DNA of 64,000 bases, taken from NCBI RefSeq assembly GCF_900114475.1, contig NZ_FOTE01000008.1, positions 62,001 to 126,000 on the forward strand, written 5' to 3'. The stretch's first letter is position 1, and every line of letters begins with the position of its first letter. Source of the DNA: Paenibacillus sp. 1_12. GTDB lineage: Bacteria > Bacillota > Bacilli > Paenibacillales > NBRC-103111. Under the pieces are notes generated by a model. It did no database searches. It had not been told where the DNA came from and was given only the letters and a program-made list of their open reading frames with translations. The position numbers were made by a program, and so were the translations under genes. This document shows positions 62,863 to 64,000 of the stretch, piece by piece.

Positions 62863-62977
62863 CAGGCCGAAGCTTCTTATTGAAGCATGGGGGAACCTAG
62901 TATTTGGGGTGAAGCCATATGTATGGCCGGGCGATTACTCTTTGACCCGAACCCGTCAGCTAACCTCATAGGCCGTA
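62863..62977 (+). promoter_or_regulatory. Cyclic di-AMP riboswitch (ydaO-yuaA type)
   Basis: Key conserved blocks appear in order: AAGCTTC...GAAGC hairpin (62870-62885), GGGGGAACC, GGGGTGAAGCC, GGGC-loop-GACCCGAACCC, and GTCAGCTAACCTCATAGGCC. This is the consensus order of ydaO/yuaA RNAs, which turn off wall-hydrolase and potassium-transport genes when c-di-AMP is high. It ends 20 bases before the start codon of the LysM/CAP gene. Bases 62629-62862 upstream carry the shared promoter region of the divergent TOMM operon and no gene. Confidence 0.92.
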
Positions 62978-62997
62978 AAAAAGAGAGGATGTTCATC

Positions 62998-63828
62998 ATG
63001 TATTTGAAGAAATCAGTATTAACCGGTTTACTTGCTCTGGGTACGATTGTTGGAGCTACGGCTGTATCAGCTGCTCCATGTTCGGTAACAGGTAATGATA
63101 CAATGTGGACTATCGCCAAGCAGCAAGGGATTAACTTAAGTGACCTTATTCAAGCCAATCCACAGATTGCTAATGATAAAAATATTTGGCCTGGTATGGT
63201 TTTGAATATTCCTGGTCTAGGTGCAGGTAAAGGAATAGGTTTTGGTTCGGGCACAGGCTTTGGTACAGGTGCAGGTAACCATGAAGGTGGAACTGGAAAC
63301 AACGTAGGAACAGAAACAGGAACCAACACAGGAACCAACACAGGAACCAACACAGGAACAAATACAGGAACAAATACAGGAACCAACGCAGGTACTGGAA
63401 CTAATGCTGGAACTGGATCAGGTTCAGATGCTGCGGTTCAGCAGGGTTCAACAGCCGAATCAGCTTATGCCAATGAAGTGGTCGCCTTGGTAAATCAAGA
63501 GCGCTCGAAGGCAGGTCTCAATCCATTGACAAGCGATAGCGCTTTGTCAGCTATGGCATTGGATAAAGCTAAGGATATGTATAACAATCATTATTTTGAT
63601 CATAATTCCCCAACCTACGGTTCTCCATTTGATATGATGAAAACATATGGTATCCAGTATTCTTATGCTGGTGAAAATATTGCCATGGGTCAGAAAACTC
63701 CTCAGGATGTTATGACTGCCTGGATGAACAGCGAAGGGCATCGACAAAATATTATGAGTCCTAATTATACAAAAATTGGCGTGTCTTATTATAACGGCGA
63801 GTGGGTTCAAGAATTTATTGCGAATTAA
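62998..63828 (+). CDS. Secreted LysM and CAP/SCP-domain cell-wall protein
   Basis: A 276-residue secreted protein. Signal peptide at 1-22 (YLKKSVLTGLLALGTIVGAT, cut at VSAAPC). LysM domain at about 25-75 (VTGNDTMWTIAKQQGINLSD; NKNIWPGMVLNIPG-like) binds peptidoglycan. A Gly/Thr/Asn repeat linker follows (GTNTGTNTGTNTG). The C-terminal CAP/SCP domain (about 155-276) has VVALVNQERSKAGLNPL, DKAKDMYNNHYFDHNSP, YAGENIAMGQKTPQDVMTAW and GHRQNIMSPNYTKIGVSYY. ATG 62998 is chosen for AGAGGA at 62983-62989; the longer open frame upstream is the riboswitch. Controlled by the c-di-AMP riboswitch, which links wall remodelling to c-di-AMP. Confidence 0.92.
   Translation: MYLKKSVLTGLLALGTIVGATAVSAAPCSVTGNDTMWTIAKQQGINLSDLIQANPQIANDKNIWPGMVLNIPGLGAGKGIGFGSGTGFGTGAGNHEGGTGNNVGTETGTNTGTNTGTNTGTNTGTNTGTNAGTGTNAGTGSGSDAAVQQGSTAESAYANEVVALVNQERSKAGLNPLTSDSALSAMALDKAKDMYNNHYFDHNSPTYGSPFDMMKTYGIQYSYAGENIAMGQKTPQDVMTAWMNSEGHRQNIMSPNYTKIGVSYYNGEWVQEFIAN
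63299..63412 (+). repeat. 12-bp tandem repeats in the LysM/CAP linker
   Basis: ACAGGAACCAAC and close variants (ACAGGAACAAAT, GCAGGTACTGGA) repeated about nine times, encoding the GTNT linker. Slippage-prone. Confidence 0.85.
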
Positions 63829-63870
63829 GCATGAAACCCCTTTTGCCTAAGCGAAAGGAATTTATAACGT

Positions 63871-64000
63871 ATGAAGCATTTAAAAACTTTTGTTACAGGG
63901 ATTGTGCTGCTTCTTATGAGTCTGGGTACTTTGCATACCGATCAGGCTCAAGCGTCAGCTTTACTAACAAAAGGGATATCTAGCGGCGATGTTTGGGATA
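63871..64000 (+). CDS. Secreted protein, N-terminal part only (cut by window end)
   Basis: Only 43 residues are in the window: a clear signal peptide (MKHLKTFVTGIVLLLMSLGT, probably cut near QAQASA) and then ALLTKGISSGDVWD. The GxSSGDVWDLQ-like start suggests a peptidoglycan-binding type-1 domain, as in SleB-like spore cortex-lytic enzymes, but the LQ and the rest are missing. GAAAGGAA lies 11 bases before the ATG. It follows the LysM/CAP gene by 42 bases, so it may also be under the riboswitch. Confidence 0.6.
   Translation, partial: MKHLKTFVTGIVLLLMSLGTLHTDQAQASALLTKGISSGDVWD

Noticed and set aside
62887-62997. N-terminal extension of the LysM/CAP protein
   Set aside because: The DNA matches the c-di-AMP riboswitch consensus, and the signal peptide begins at 62998 behind AGAGGA.

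Overview
The window looks like chromosomal DNA of a spore-forming, Gram-positive Paenibacillus-like Firmicute. The indications are a sigI/rsgI pair, two very large secreted proteins ending in three S-layer homology (SLH) domains, a YjcZ-type small sporulation protein, a bacillithiol-transferase-like DinB protein, an AraC-type response regulator with a YesM-type kinase beside an Lpl-type ABC importer, strong AGGAGG ribosome binding sites, and a c-di-AMP riboswitch ahead of a LysM/CAP wall protein. No rRNA, tRNA, CRISPR array, phage or transposase gene was seen. The genus is an inference from gene content, not from a marker gene.

Layout. 1-7.7 kb: a structured leader, sigI-rsgI behind a likely SigI-type promoter, an Fe-S aldo/keto reductase, a small membrane protein, a Gfo/Idh/MocA dehydrogenase, a short Crp/Fnr regulator and a convergent flavohaemoglobin gene (hmp) with a palindromic Crp/Fnr site placed at -41.5. 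7.7-8.6 kb: a decayed MFS transporter gene. 8.6-25.1 kb: two SLH surface proteins flanking two chemoreceptors (one a soluble receptor fused to a solute-binding domain), a TerD protein, a GH43-like beta-propeller protein and an FAD oxidoreductase. 25-35 kb: dGTPase-like HD protein, acyltransferase, Gly/Pro-repeat protein, MFS exporter, a hybrid sensor kinase with two kinase cores, and a divergent TetR-metallohydrolase operon with a twin operator. 35.6-43.9 kb: a seven-gene myo-inositol catabolic operon (iolD-E-C-A-J-G-B) behind a paired 12-bp palindrome. 44-48 kb: yjcZ-like gene, AraC regulator divergent from a PhyH dioxygenase, HAD phosphatase, YfiT-like DinB protein. 48.1-58.4 kb: a hairpin repeat array leading into a two-component system, a lipoprotein/permease ABC importer without its own ATPase, and a VOC-VOC-SDR-ThuA-SDR catabolic cassette. 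58.5-64 kb: a J-domain-like membrane protein, a thiazole/oxazole (TOMM) peptide-maturation pair, the c-di-AMP riboswitch with its LysM/CAP gene, and the start of another secreted protein.

Possibly new biology: (i) a family of about 36-40 bp tandem units built on GCTTACGA plus a hairpin, present in six copies in the leader of the two-component operon and in three copies between iolG and iolB, each time running straight into a Shine-Dalgarno sequence and showing compensatory stem changes; (ii) a membrane-free chemoreceptor whose ligand domain is a C-terminal SsuA-like solute-binding protein; (iii) a TOMM maturation pair without a nearby precursor; (iv) two MITE-like inverted-repeat elements. 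All function assignments come from reading motifs, not from database searches.
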